DNA from: Rhodopseudomonas faecalis
GTDB taxonomy: Bacteria; Pseudomonadota; Alphaproteobacteria; Rhizobiales; Xanthobacteraceae
Reading direction: 5' to 3'
Length of the DNA: 64,000 nucleotides
Assembly (NCBI RefSeq): GCF_003217325.1
Contig: NZ_QJTI01000013.1
Span: 42,258-106,257, forward strand
Shown here: positions 8,132-17,673 of the stretch, one piece after another
Position numbering within the stretch: the stretch's first letter is position 1
Layout: every line of letters begins with the position of its first letter
Translations under genes and position numbers: made by a program
Notes under the pieces: model-generated
What the model saw: the letters and a program-made list of their open reading frames with translations, nothing else
Told to the model about the DNA's origin: nothing
The model's database searches: none

Positions 8132-9325
8132 ATGAACATGCAGATTCTCGACGCCCGCCGCGACATGACCGGTGGCTACAAGGTGGATGTCAGCCGCGGC
8201 GAGCGGATCGGCCGCGTTTCTTCGGAATGGTTCTCGCGCCCCGATGACGAGCGTTATCTTTCGCTGTCGGAGCTGGCGGATTCGGTTCGCAGGCGATCCG
8301 AGCGCAGCCGGACGCGCGTCGTCGAAACCGCGCTCATCCATGTCGAGGCGAGCCGCACCGATCCAGAGCGGTTGTCTCTCATCCTGCCCGGCTCGGACAC
8401 GCCCGTCGCGCCGACCCATTGGAGCTTCGGCCAGCTCGCTGCCCAAGTCGGCGCTCCCGCCGCCTATCTGCGCCAGCTCCCCGCCGCACTTGCCGGCATC
8501 AACCTGCAATACGGTCTGTCCTCGCATCGGGCCGAGCAGATCAAGACCCTCGAAACCGACAACGGCCGGATCGAGCTGCGCGCCGTCACCGGCCCCGACT
8601 ATGGCCGGATCTACGACCACGAGCTGGTCGAGGCGGTCCAGCGCATCGCCGGCAACGGCACGGGTGACACGCGCTGGAAGGTGCCCGGCGTGCTCGATTG
8701 GTCGACCGGCGTCTACAACCCCCGCGTTGACGTCACGAAGGACACGACGACGCTCTATGCGTCCGATCGCGACGTGTTTCTCTTCCTCGTCGACGATCTC
8801 AATCCCATCGAGGCCGGTCGGCTCCCCGACGGCTCGCCCGACCTCTATTTCCGCGGCTTCTACTGCTGGAATTCCGAGGTCGGCGCCAAGACGCTCGGCA
8901 TGGCGAGCTTCTATCTCCGCGCGGTCTGCCAGAATCGGAATTTGTGGGGCGTGGAGGATTTCGAGGAAATCACCATCCGCCACAGCAAGTATGCGGCCTC
9001 GCGCTTCGCCCACGAAGCTGCGCCGGCGCTGCTGAACTTCGCGAACTCCTCACCAATGCCCTTCATCAACGGCATCAGGGCGGCCCGCGAACGGATCGTC
9101 GCGAAATCGGACGAGGACCGCACCGAATTCCTGCGCAAGCGTGGATTCTCGAAGGCCGAGACCGGCAAGATCATCGAGACCGTCCTGGCCGAGGAAGGCC
9201 GCCCGCCGGAATCGATCTTCGATTTCGTCGCGGGCATCACCGCCGTCGCCCGCGAAAAGACCAACCAGGACGCGCGGCTCGAACTGGAGGGCAAGGCGAA
9301 GAAGCTGCTCGACCGCGCCGCCTGA
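8132..9325 (+). CDS. DUF932 domain protein
   Basis: The 397-residue protein is a DUF932 family member: an N-terminal strand-rich region, the motif HWSFGQLAAQVGAPAAYLR (about 98-116), a core with LYASDRDVFLFLVDD and FYCWNSEVGAKTLGMASFYLR, and a helical C-terminus. The family is widespread on plasmids, ICEs and phages, next to ParB-like and strawberry-notch genes; its biochemical role is not settled. I chose ATG 8132 rather than GTG 8087 or ATG 8117 because the repeated leader places GGAG nine bases before 8132, exactly as for parB, and the earlier starts lie inside the conserved stem. Confidence 0.85.
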   Translation: MNMQILDARRDMTGGYKVDVSRGERIGRVSSEWFSRPDDERYLSLSELADSVRRRSERSRTRVVETALIHVEASRTDPERLSLILPGSDTPVAPTHWSFGQLAAQVGAPAAYLRQLPAALAGINLQYGLSSHRAEQIKTLETDNGRIELRAVTGPDYGRIYDHELVEAVQRIAGNGTGDTRWKVPGVLDWSTGVYNPRVDVTKDTTTLYASDRDVFLFLVDDLNPIEAGRLPDGSPDLYFRGFYCWNSEVGAKTLGMASFYLRAVCQNRNLWGVEDFEEITIRHSKYAASRFAHEAAPALLNFANSSPMPFINGIRAARERIVAKSDEDRTEFLRKRGFSKAETGKIIETVLAEEGRPPESIFDFVAGITAVAREKTNQDARLELEGKAKKLLDRAA

Positions 9326-9333
9326 TCGCCGTG

Positions 9334-9369
9334 AAGCCGGAAGCACGACTTTCCGTGTCTCCGGCTTTG
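9334..9369 (+). terminator. Candidate terminator hairpin after the DUF932 gene
   Basis: AAGCCGGA (9334-9341) pairs with TCCGGCTT (9360-9367), with extra inner pairing of CACG and CGTG, nine bases after the stop codon. The T-tract is short (TTT), so it may act as a processing or weak termination hairpin. Confidence 0.45.
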
Positions 9370-9414
9370 CGCCTCCGTGCCTTTCCGTTTTCCCGATCCG
9401 TGGCGCTGCCCTCC

Positions 9415-9497
9415 AAGAGTGAGAGGGCGGCGCTTCGCTTCGTGACGAGTTTGGGTTCGAGGGAGAGGCTCTCGGCGCTCGTCGCGGAGTAACGAAC
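9415..9497 (+). ncRNA. Structured leader (type A, copy 2) before parB
   Basis: This is the second copy of the leader described at 8048-8131. The stem is GACGAG (9444-9449) with CTCGTC (9478-9483), and GGAG (9486-9489) lies eight bases before the ATG. A looser relative occurs before the strawberry-notch gene (GGTTCGAGAGAGAGC at about 12250-12264). Confidence 0.5.
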
Positions 9498-11648
9498 ATG
9501 GCAACCGCCGTTCAGAAGATCACGCTGTCGTCGTCGCGCGACATTCCCTTCAACAAGCTGGTGCTGAGCCAGTCCAACGTCCGGCGCGTGAAGGCCGGCG
9601 TCTCGATTGAGGAGCTGGCCGAGTCGATCGCCCGTCGCGGCCTGATCCAGAGCCTCCATGTGCGCCCGGTCGTCGATGGCGAGGGCCAGGAAACCGGTAT
9701 GTTCGAGGTGCCCGCTGGTGGCCGCCGCTACCGCGCGCTGGAAATGCTCGCCAGGCAGAAGCGCCTCAACAAGACCACTCCCGTCCCCTGCGTCGTCTCG
9801 GCCGCCAACGCCGCCATCCTGATCGACGAAGTTTCGCTGGCCGAGAACATCGAGCGCGCGCCGCTCCATCCGCTCGACCAGTATCGCGCCTTCCAGACCA
9901 TGCGCGACAAGGGCATGACCGAGGAAGACATCGCCGCCGCGTTCTTCGTCGACGTCAATATCGTGAAGCAGCGGCTGCGCCTCGCGTCGGTCTCGCCGGC
10001 ACTGCTCGACATCTATGCCGAGGACGGCATGGAGCTGAAGCACCTCATGGCCTTCACCGTGTCGCACGACCACGCCCGTCAGGAGCAGGTCTGGGAGCAA
10101 ATCCGCAATAGCTGGCAGAAGGAGCCGTACCACATCCGCCGCATGCTGACCGAGACGACGGTTCGCGCTTCCGACAAGCGCGCCGTCTTCGTCGGCATCG
10201 ACGCCTACGAGGCGGCCGGCGGCATCGTGATGCGAGACCTCTTCGAATCCGACGACGGCGGCTGGCTTCAGGATGTCGGGCTTTTGGATCGCCTCGTCTC
10301 CGAGAAGCTCACGACCATCGCCGACGAGATCGCGACCCACGGCTGGAAATGGGTCGAGGCCGCCGTCAGCATTCCCTACGGCGTCACCCATGGGCTGCGC
10401 GAGATCAAGGGCGTTCCTCTCGACGTCACCGCGGAGGAGCAGGCCACGCGCGACGCGCTGCAGGAGGAACTCGACCGCCTGACCGCCGAATACGAGGACG
10501 CCGATGAGCTTCCGGACGAAGTGGATGCCCGCCTGGGCGAGATCGAGGCGGCGATCGACACGCTCGACAACCGCCCGGTCCGTTACGATCCGGCGGAAAT
10601 CGCCATCGCGGGCGTGTTCGTCAGCATCGATGCCGATGGCTCGCTCTCCGTCGATCGCGGATACGTCCGCCCCGAGGACGAGCGGCCGGTCGAGGTCGCC
10701 GATGACGAGGCACCGGAGGACGATGTCGATCCTGAAACCGGCGAAATCCGCACGCCTGCCGTCCAGCGCACCGTCATCACCATCGACGGCCAGCCGGTGC
10801 AAACCGAAGAGGAGGACGAGGACGACGGCCTGAAGCCGTTGCCCGAGCGGCTGGTCATCGAACTGACCGCCCATCGCACGCTCGCCCTCCGCGACGCGGT
10901 TGCAACCCACCCGCAGGTCGCCCTGACCATGCTGCTGCACAAGCTGGTCAGCGACACGTTTCGCCACACCGCGCCGACCGGCTGCCTCGAAGCCTGGGTC
11001 AAGCACCTCTATCTCTCCGGCCAATCCGAAGAGATGAAGGCCAGTCCTTCGGCGCAATCGGAGAATGCGCGTCACGAAAGCTGGGGCGACCACGTTCCCG
11101 CCGATGACGACGCCCTCTGGGATTGGCTGGAACAGCTCGATGACGGCACCCGCCTCGATCTGCTGGCGCATTGCGTGAGCTTCGGGATCAACGCTCTGTT
11201 CGAGCGCCCGAATCCGCACGCCGCGTCCGGCATCAGCCGTCACGGGCTCGACGTGCGCTTGGCCCAGGCGGATCGGCTCGCCGTTGCCACCGGGCTCGAT
11301 ATGGTCGCCGCAGGCTGGAAGCCGACCGTCGGCAACTACCTCGGACGGGTGACGAAGGGCCGCATTCTCGAAGCCGTGCGCGAGGGCGCCGGCGAACGCG
11401 CCGCGCAGCTCATCGGCCACCTGAAAAAGGGCGACATGGCCAAGGAAGCCGAGCGCCTGCTCGCCGACACCGGCTGGCTGCCGGAACCGCTACGGATGTC
11501 GGACGACACCGCGGCCATCGACGATCAGCCAGTCATGTCGGAGGGCGGCGACGAAGACCTCCCGGCATTCCTGGCCGAAGACGGAGAGGACGACGAGGCG
11601 AACGAGCCCGAAGACGACGAGCACGTCGCAATGATCGCAGCCGAATAG
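9498..11648 (+). CDS. ParB/Spo0J-like nuclease-domain protein
   Basis: The 716-residue protein begins with a ParB N-terminal domain: LVLSQSNVRRVKAGVSIEEL (about 22-41), GGRRYRALEML (about 75-85) and ENIERAPLHPLDQYRAF (about 115-131), then a ParB-type HTH (about 138-165). The long rest (about 200-716) is not partition-like, with an acidic low-complexity segment (about 395-445) and an acidic tail. Large ParB-like proteins like this are standard in the early region of rhizobial ICEs and plasmids next to DUF932; they may bind or nick element DNA rather than segregate it. There is no ParA beside it; the element's ParA is encoded at 25009. Confidence 0.85.
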   Translation: MATAVQKITLSSSRDIPFNKLVLSQSNVRRVKAGVSIEELAESIARRGLIQSLHVRPVVDGEGQETGMFEVPAGGRRYRALEMLARQKRLNKTTPVPCVVSAANAAILIDEVSLAENIERAPLHPLDQYRAFQTMRDKGMTEEDIAAAFFVDVNIVKQRLRLASVSPALLDIYAEDGMELKHLMAFTVSHDHARQEQVWEQIRNSWQKEPYHIRRMLTETTVRASDKRAVFVGIDAYEAAGGIVMRDLFESDDGGWLQDVGLLDRLVSEKLTTIADEIATHGWKWVEAAVSIPYGVTHGLREIKGVPLDVTAEEQATRDALQEELDRLTAEYEDADELPDEVDARLGEIEAAIDTLDNRPVRYDPAEIAIAGVFVSIDADGSLSVDRGYVRPEDERPVEVADDEAPEDDVDPETGEIRTPAVQRTVITIDGQPVQTEEEDEDDGLKPLPERLVIELTAHRTLALRDAVATHPQVALTMLLHKLVSDTFRHTAPTGCLEAWVKHLYLSGQSEEMKASPSAQSENARHESWGDHVPADDDALWDWLEQLDDGTRLDLLAHCVSFGINALFERPNPHAASGISRHGLDVRLAQADRLAVATGLDMVAAGWKPTVGNYLGRVTKGRILEAVREGAGERAAQLIGHLKKGDMAKEAERLLADTGWLPEPLRMSDDTAAIDDQPVMSEGGDEDLPAFLAEDGEDDEANEPEDDEHVAMIAAE

Positions 11649-11702
11649 CGCGGTGATGCGGGGCGGTTCCGCCGTCCCGCGCCATCCCTCTCCCAATTCC
11701 TC

Positions 11703-11721
11703 GCCCGGCCATGTGCCGGGC
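11703..11721 (+). terminator. Hairpin after parB
   Basis: GCCCGGC (11703-11709) and GCCGGGC (11715-11721) form a perfect 7-bp stem with a 5-base loop, followed by ATTCTCGTTT, in the 95-bp gap before the next gene. It could be a terminator or attenuator. Confidence 0.45.
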
Positions 11722-11743
11722 ATTCTCGTTTCAGGAGCCTGTC

Positions 11744-12160
11744 ATGGCCGATTATTTCACCCATTTCTCGTGCCTGCTCGACGTAGGCACGCCCGAGAAC
11801 GCCGCGCGCGCCCTCGATCTCTACAATGCGCTGTCCGAAGAAGGCGCATCAGAGGAACCACCTTCGGATGGATTCCTGCTCTCGATCCAGCCCGAGCATG
11901 GCGGCACGAATCTCTGGATGCGCGATGACGTCACTGGCGACCCCGAGCGGCTCATCCAGTTCGTGAAGCGCTGCGCCACCGAATTCGGTCTCACCGGGCG
12001 ATGGGGTTTCCAATACGCCAACACCTGCTCGCGCCCGCGCCTCGACGGCTTTGGCGGCGGGGCACACGCCCTGGATCTGGCGACCGGCGAGACGATCGGC
12101 TGGACCTACACCACTGGCTGGCTCGCCGAGCTGCTCGACGACGGTATGCCCGGCGACTGA
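11744..12160 (+). CDS. Conserved hypothetical protein of ICE early region
   Basis: This encodes 138 residues starting MADYFTHFSCLLDVGTPENA. The ATG at 11744 follows CAGGAG at a good distance. The protein is mixed alpha/beta without membrane segments, with the distinct segments LWMRDDVTGDPERLIQFVKR and GRWGFQYANTCSRPRLDGFGG. Proteins with this 'FGFTGRWGFQ(Y/W)A' pattern accompany ParB/DUF932 blocks on alphaproteobacterial elements, but I know of no assigned function. A strong terminator follows, so parB and this gene may form one unit. Confidence 0.75.
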   Translation: MADYFTHFSCLLDVGTPENAARALDLYNALSEEGASEEPPSDGFLLSIQPEHGGTNLWMRDDVTGDPERLIQFVKRCATEFGLTGRWGFQYANTCSRPRLDGFGGGAHALDLATGETIGWTYTTGWLAELLDDGMPGD

Positions 12161-12163
12161 ACG

Positions 12164-12196
12164 AAAAGCCCCCACCTCATGGTCGGGCGCTTTTTT
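12164..12196 (+). terminator. Rho-independent terminator
   Basis: AAAAGC (12164-12169) pairs with GCTTTT (12189-12194); CCC, ACC/GGT and a TCAT loop lie inside, and the arm runs into TTTTTT. It lies four bases after the stop codon at 12158-12160 and separates this unit from the large helicase gene. Confidence 0.75.
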
Positions 12197-12307
12197 CATG
12201 TCAGGCCCCTGAGAGGAAGAGGCCGGCCGGGACGAGGCGAGTCCGGGTGGTTCGAGAGAGAGCGCCGCGCGGGCTTGCCCGTTTTCCGCTCTCCCGAGGT
12301 TCTCGAC

Positions 12308-15300
12308 ATGAACATCATGCTTCCCATCGCCGGCGAGCCCGCTGCGACGCCGCCGCTCGCCTCCAGCGCCAACCCCGCCGCAGCAATCCTGGCGGCCGCC
12401 AATCTACTCCTCCCCCATCTAGAACGCGGCGCGCGGATCGATGCCACAACCTTGCGTGCTGCGCTCGAGACGGCATTCGGCGCATCGGACACGTCCGGCG
12501 CCTGGACGTGGAAAACGGCCTATGAAGCCTGCGAGGCCGCAACCGTCCTTTTCCTACGCAAATACGGAAAGGCTCTTTTCCGTAAATCCGCATCTCCGGC
12601 AGCGCGGCTTTCCACGTTGTCGAAAATCACCGGGCTCCTGCCGACACATACCCGTCGCTCCGAGGAATCGCAGGCGCTTCAGCAATTCTCGACGCCGATC
12701 CCTTTGGGTCTCGCCGCGCTCACGGCCGCGTCGGTTGCGCCGACCGACCGCGTGCTGGAACCTTCGGCCGGCACCGGCCTGCTCGCCATCCTGGCATCGA
12801 CGGCCGGCGGGTCGTTGATCCTCAATGAACTGGCCGAGATCCGCGCCGATCTTCTCGCTTCTCTCTTTCCGGCCTTGACCGTCACGCGCTTCGACGCCGC
12901 GCAGATCGACGATCACCTCGATCCCGCAGCGATCCCCAGCGTCGTGCTGATGAACCCGCCGTTCTCAGCGATGGCCAATGTCTCTGGCCGCGTAGCCGAC
13001 GCCGGGTTTCGCCATATCGCCTCAGCGCTGAACCGCCTTGCGCCCGGCGGCCGGCTCGTGGCGATCACCGGCGCCAATGTCGGTCCGGACCTGCCGGATT
13101 GGCGCGATGCGTTCGTCGGCCTGCAAGAGCGCGGTCGTGTCGTCTTCACCGCTGCGATCGCCGGCTCGATCTATGCCAAGCACGGCACCACGTTCCCCAC
13201 CAGGCTGACCGTCATCGACAAGCTGCCCGCCGACGACCCGGCAACCTTTCCGGCGTCGCCCGGCATGGCGCCCGATGTTGCTACGTTGCTCGGTTGGATC
13301 GAGCGCGACATACCGACTCGCTCGCCCGTCAACCTGCCGGCGATCTCCGCACCGGTAGCAGTCGCACCCCCGAAATCCGTGCGCGGCTATACCGCCCGCG
13401 CGGCATCCTCGCGCTTGCCCGCATCGGTCGCCGCCGATCCCTCCGGTATCGCGCTCGCCTATGAAACCGTGGACTGGACGCCGGCGGAGAGCGCGCATCT
13501 GACCGACGCGATCTATGAAGAATACGGATTGCAGTCGATCCGTATTCCCGGCGCTCAGGCGCATCCGACCAAGCTCGTCCAGTCTGCCGCGATGGCGAGC
13601 ATCGCGCCGCCGAAGCCGAGCTATCGGCCGACCCTCCCGGCGAACATTCTCCGCCTGCTATCCGATGCCCAGCTTGAGACCGTGATCTACGCCGGCGAGG
13701 CGCACGGTGACTATCTCGCCGGTTCGTGGACGGTCGACGAGACCTTCGATGTCGTGAAGGCTGCGCCCGCCGACACGGCCGACACCGTTCGCTTCCGCCG
13801 CGGTTTCATGCTCGGCGACGGCACCGGCGCCGGAAAGGGCCGCCAGTCGGCGGGCATCATTCTCGACAATTGGCTCCAGGGCCGGCGCAAGGCGGTCTGG
13901 GTCAGCAAGTCCGACAAGCTGATCGAGGACGCACAACGCGATTGGTCCGCGCTCGGCATGGAGCGCCTGCTGGTCACGCCGCTGTCGCGCTTCCCGCAGG
14001 GCAAGCCCATCGCGCTCTCGGAAGCCGTCCTATTTGCAACCTACGCCACGCTACGCTCCGACGACCGAGGCGAGAAGGTTTCGCGCGTCCGACAGATCGT
14101 CGAATGGTTGGGCTCCGATTTCGACGGAGTGATCATTTTCGACGAGAGCCACGCGATGCAGAACGCCGGCGGCGGCAAGGGAGAACGGGGCGACGTCGCC
14201 GCCTCGCAGCAAGGTCGCGCTGGCCTCCGGCTTCAGCACGCCCTGCCGAATGCCCGCGTCGTCTATGTCTCGGCCACCGGCGCGACCACCGTCCATAATC
14301 TCGCCTATGCCCAGCGGCTTGGCCTCTGGGGCGGAGACGATTTCCCCTTCGCCACGCGCGCCGAATTCGTCGAGGCCATCGAGGATGGCGGTGTCGCGGC
14401 GATGGAGGTGTTGGCGCGCGACCTGCGTTCGCTCGGACTCTACACCGCCCGCTCGCTCTCCTACGACGGTGTGGAATATGAACTGGTCGAACACCAGCTC
14501 ACCGACGAACAACGCCGCATCTACGACGCCTATGCCGGCGCCTTCGCCATCATCCATAACCACCTCGATGCGGCGATGGAGGCGGCCAACATCACGGGCT
14601 CGACCGGGACGTTGAACCGGCAGGCTAAGTCCGCCGCCCGCTCGGCCTTCGAAGCCGCGAAACAACGCTTCTTCGGGCATCTGCTGACGTCGATGAAGAC
14701 GCCGACCCTGATCGGCTCGATCGAGCACGACCTGGCGGCCGGCCATGCCGCCGTTGTGCAGATCGTGTCGACCGGCGAAGCCCTAATGGAACGTCGCCTG
14801 GCCGAGATCCCGACCGAGGAATGGAACGACGTGCGCGTCGACATCACGCCGCGCGAATATGTTCTCGATTATCTCGCCCATTCCTTCCCGGTGCAGCTCC
14901 ATGAGCCGTTCACCGATGGCGAGGGTAATCTGTCGTCTCGCCCGCTCTATCGCGACGGCCGACCCGTCGAGAGCCGCGAAGCCGTCGCGCGCCGCGACGA
15001 GCTGATCGAGCGCCTTGCGTCGCTTCCACCCGTGCCGGGCGCGCTCGACCAGATCGTGCAGCGCTTCGGCACCGATATGGTCGCAGAGGTGACGGGCCGC
15101 TCGCGGCGGATTGTCCGCAAGGGCGATCGTCTGGCCGTGGAGAACCGCGCGCCATCGGCCAACCTCGCCGAGACGGCCGCCTTCATGGACGATCTGAAGC
15201 GCATCCTCATCTTCTCGGATGCGGGCGGCACCGGCCGCAGCTACCATGCAGAGCTGTCGGCGAGGAACCAGCGGCTGCGCGTGCATTACCTGCTCGAACC

Positions 15301-16636
15301 GGGCTGGAAAGCCGACGCGGCGATCCAGGGGCTGGGCCGCACCAACCGCACGAACCAGGCGCAGCCGCCCTTGTTCCGCCCAATCGCGACCGACGTGAAA
15401 GCGGAAAAGCGCTTCCTCAGCACGATCGCGCGCCGGCTCGATACGCTCGGCGCTATCACGCGCGGGCAGCGCCAGACAGGCGGCCAGGGCCTATTCCGGC
15501 CGGAGGACAATCTGGAATCCTGCTACGCCCGCGACGCGCTACGCCAGCTCTATCTCCTGATCGTGCGCGGGAAGATCGAAGGCTGCTCGCTCCATCGCTT
15601 CGAAACCGCCACCGGCCTCAAGCTGATGGACGACAACGGCATCAAGGACGAACTGCCGCCGATCACGACATTCCTCAATCGGCTGCTGGCGCTCACGATC
15701 GAGCTGCAGAGCATCCTCTTCACCGCCTTCGAACAGCTTCTCGATGCGAAGGTGTCGGGCGCGATCGCCAGCGGCGTCTACGACGTCGGCCTCGAAACCC
15801 TGACGGCGGAGAGCTTCGTCGTCACCGATCGCACGACCATCTACACCCACCCGGCATCCGGTGCGCAGACCCGACTGCTGACCATCACCCAGCGGACCCG
15901 CAATCGTCCGCTGTCGCTCGACGACGCGCTCGGCTGGCTTGATGATCGTGGCGCAAAGCTGCTGATGAACGAACGATCCGGGCGAGCCGCCGTGCAGATC
16001 CCGGCGCCATCGCTCATGCTCGACGACGGCGAGATCGAGCGCCGCGTTCGGCTGATCCGCCCTATGGAGCATCATCATGCTTCGCTGAAGTCGATGGCGG
16101 AAAGCCATTGGCGGGAGGCCGATCGCAGCACCTTCGCCGCAGCATGGTCCAGCGAACTCGGCGATGTGCCCACCTTCAGCGAAAGCACCATCCACATCGT
16201 CGCGGGATTGCTGCTGCCGGTATGGAAGCGCCTGCCGAACGAGTCGACGCGGGTTTATCGGCTTCAGACCGACGATGGCGAGCGCATCATCGGTCGCCGC
16301 GTCTCCCCGGCCTGGGCCGCGAACGCCGCTTCGACCGGCACGACCAACCTGTCGGCCGACGACGCCTATGCGGCTTTGATCGACGGGCGGACGATTCTCG
16401 ACCTCGCCGAGGGACTTCAGCTCCGTCGCGTGCGCGTCATGGGCGCCAACCGCATCGAACTGTCCGGCTTCACCGAAGCGATGCGGGACCGCCTTCGCGC
16501 CTATGGCCTCTTCACCGAGATCATCTCCTGGTCGCTGCGGTTCTTCGTGCCGATCGACAGCACGGGGCCGACCGTGCTCGCCAAGCTGCTCGACACCTAT
16601 CCGGTGGCGCGCATCGGCGAGCGGGAGGCCGCGTAA
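12308..16636 (+). CDS. Strawberry-notch-type helicase fused to a methylase-like domain
   Basis: The 1,442-residue protein joins two parts. Residues about 130-330 hold a Rossmann methylase-like region with VLEPSAGTGLLAILA and the N6-adenine signature NPPF (about 216-219). Residues about 480-1050 hold an SF2 helicase of the strawberry-notch family: Walker A GDGTGAGKGRQ (about 503), DESH box (about 612), VYVSATGAT (motif III) and QGLGRTNRTNQ (about 1008, motif VI). The C-terminus matches the strawberry-notch C-terminal domain. These fusions occur in ICEs and megaplasmids, presumably to remodel or modify incoming single-stranded DNA; that role is inferred. The start is after CCCGAGG; an upstream ATG at 12179 lies inside the terminator. 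Confidence 0.88.
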   Translation: MNIMLPIAGEPAATPPLASSANPAAAILAAANLLLPHLERGARIDATTLRAALETAFGASDTSGAWTWKTAYEACEAATVLFLRKYGKALFRKSASPAARLSTLSKITGLLPTHTRRSEESQALQQFSTPIPLGLAALTAASVAPTDRVLEPSAGTGLLAILASTAGGSLILNELAEIRADLLASLFPALTVTRFDAAQIDDHLDPAAIPSVVLMNPPFSAMANVSGRVADAGFRHIASALNRLAPGGRLVAITGANVGPDLPDWRDAFVGLQERGRVVFTAAIAGSIYAKHGTTFPTRLTVIDKLPADDPATFPASPGMAPDVATLLGWIERDIPTRSPVNLPAISAPVAVAPPKSVRGYTARAASSRLPASVAADPSGIALAYETVDWTPAESAHLTDAIYEEYGLQSIRIPGAQAHPTKLVQSAAMASIAPPKPSYRPTLPANILRLLSDAQLETVIYAGEAHGDYLAGSWTVDETFDVVKAAPADTADTVRFRRGFMLGDGTGAGKGRQSAGIILDNWLQGRRKAVWVSKSDKLIEDAQRDWSALGMERLLVTPLSRFPQGKPIALSEAVLFATYATLRSDDRGEKVSRVRQIVEWLGSDFDGVIIFDESHAMQNAGGGKGERGDVAASQQGRAGLRLQHALPNARVVYVSATGATTVHNLAYAQRLGLWGGDDFPFATRAEFVEAIEDGGVAAMEVLARDLRSLGLYTARSLSYDGVEYELVEHQLTDEQRRIYDAYAGAFAIIHNHLDAAMEAANITGSTGTLNRQAKSAARSAFEAAKQRFFGHLLTSMKTPTLIGSIEHDLAAGHAAVVQIVSTGEALMERRLAEIPTEEWNDVRVDITPREYVLDYLAHSFPVQLHEPFTDGEGNLSSRPLYRDGRPVESREAVARRDELIERLASLPPVPGALDQIVQRFGTDMVAEVTGRSRRIVRKGDRLAVENRAPSANLAETAAFMDDLKRILIFSDAGGTGRSYHAELSARNQRLRVHYLLEPGWKADAAIQGLGRTNRTNQAQPPLFRPIATDVKAEKRFLSTIARRLDTLGAITRGQRQTGGQGLFRPEDNLESCYARDALRQLYLLIVRGKIEGCSLHRFETATGLKLMDDNGIKDELPPITTFLNRLLALTIELQSILFTAFEQLLDAKVSGAIASGVYDVGLETLTAESFVVTDRTTIYTHPASGAQTRLLTITQRTRNRPLSLDDALGWLDDRGAKLLMNERSGRAAVQIPAPSLMLDDGEIERRVRLIRPMEHHHASLKSMAESHWREADRSTFAAAWSSELGDVPTFSESTIHIVAGLLLPVWKRLPNESTRVYRLQTDDGERIIGRRVSPAWAANAASTGTTNLSADDAYAALIDGRTILDLAEGLQLRRVRVMGANRIELSGFTEAMRDRLRAYGLFTEIISWSLRFFVPIDSTGPTVLAKLLDTYPVARIGEREAA

Positions 16637-17673
16637 TGGCCCGCCACGACGCTTCCGATCTCGCATCCCGTCTCGGCCGTCAGGCCGAGGCGGTATGCAA
16701 ACGCTATCTCGCTGCTGGCCGCCGACAGGGCAACTATTGGCAGGTTGGCGATGTTCGCAACACGCCGGGCAAGTCCATGTTCGTGCGCCTGAAGGACACC
16801 GCGAAAGGCCCCGCCGGCAAGTGGACGGACGCTGCGACCGGCGAGCATGGCGATCTGCTCGACGTGATCCGTGAATCGCTCGGCCTCATCGACTTCGCCG
16901 ACGTTGCCGAGGAGGCCCGCCTGTTCCTCAGCATGCCGCCCGATCCCGAACCGCAACTGAGGCAGCACGCGCGCACGCCAGCACCATCGGGGTCTGCCGA
17001 GGCCGCACGGCGGCTCGTCGCCATGTGTCAGCCGATCGGCGGGACGCTCGTAGAGGCGTATTTACATGGACGCGGCATTACGGCTCTGCACGGATGCGGA
17101 AGCCTGCGCTTCCATTCCCGGTGCTACTATCGACCCGACGAGCACAGCCCGACCGAGACCTGGCCGGCCATGGTCGCCGCCGTCACCGATCTCGCCGACA
17201 GGATCACCGGCGCGCATCGGACCTGGCTCGCGCCCGACGGTTCAGGCAAGGCGCCGATCGACATCCAGCGCAAGGCGATGGGCGACCTTCTTGGGCACAC
17301 GGTCCGCTTCGGGCTCTCCAGCGACGTGCTGGCGGCCGGCGAAGGGATCGAAAGCGTGCTATCGGCCCGTGAGGTCATGCCCGGCATGTCGGCGGCGGCG
17401 GCACTCTCCGCGGCGCACCTCGCTGCCATCCAGTTCCACGATGCACTGCGCCGGCTCTATGTCGTCCGCGACAATGATCGCGCCGGAGACGGTGCGAGGA
17501 ACACGCTGATCGAACGGGCGAACGGCGTCGGGGTCGAAGCGATTACCCTGTCACCCATGCTCGGGGACTTCAACGAGGATCTCCGCACCTACGGTCGTGA
17601 CGCGCTGATGGCGCATATCCGGGTGCAGCTCGCCCCGCAGGACGTCGCCCGCTTCATGCTGCTGGCGGCATAG
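16636..17673 (+). CDS. Toprim-domain primase-like protein
   Basis: The 345-residue protein overlaps the preceding stop (TAATG), so the two are coupled. Residues about 15-95 form an N-terminal region with GNYWQVGDVRNTPGKSMFVR, resembling the CHC2-like start of element primases but without a clear zinc site. Residues about 228-320 are the Toprim fold: AAGEGIESVLSA gives the catalytic glutamate and VVRDNDRAGDGA the D-x-D pair, followed by LGDFNEDL. It likely helps priming or handling of transferred strand DNA with the helicase encoded just upstream. Confidence 0.85.
   Translation: MARHDASDLASRLGRQAEAVCKRYLAAGRRQGNYWQVGDVRNTPGKSMFVRLKDTAKGPAGKWTDAATGEHGDLLDVIRESLGLIDFADVAEEARLFLSMPPDPEPQLRQHARTPAPSGSAEAARRLVAMCQPIGGTLVEAYLHGRGITALHGCGSLRFHSRCYYRPDEHSPTETWPAMVAAVTDLADRITGAHRTWLAPDGSGKAPIDIQRKAMGDLLGHTVRFGLSSDVLAAGEGIESVLSAREVMPGMSAAAALSAAHLAAIQFHDALRRLYVVRDNDRAGDGARNTLIERANGVGVEAITLSPMLGDFNEDLRTYGRDALMAHIRVQLAPQDVARFMLLAA

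Noticed and set aside
9237..11420. A 727-residue open frame on the minus strand opposite parB
   Set aside because: It mirrors parB codon by codon, has no domain pattern, and is a by-product of GC-rich codon use; the plus strand carries a clear ParB domain.
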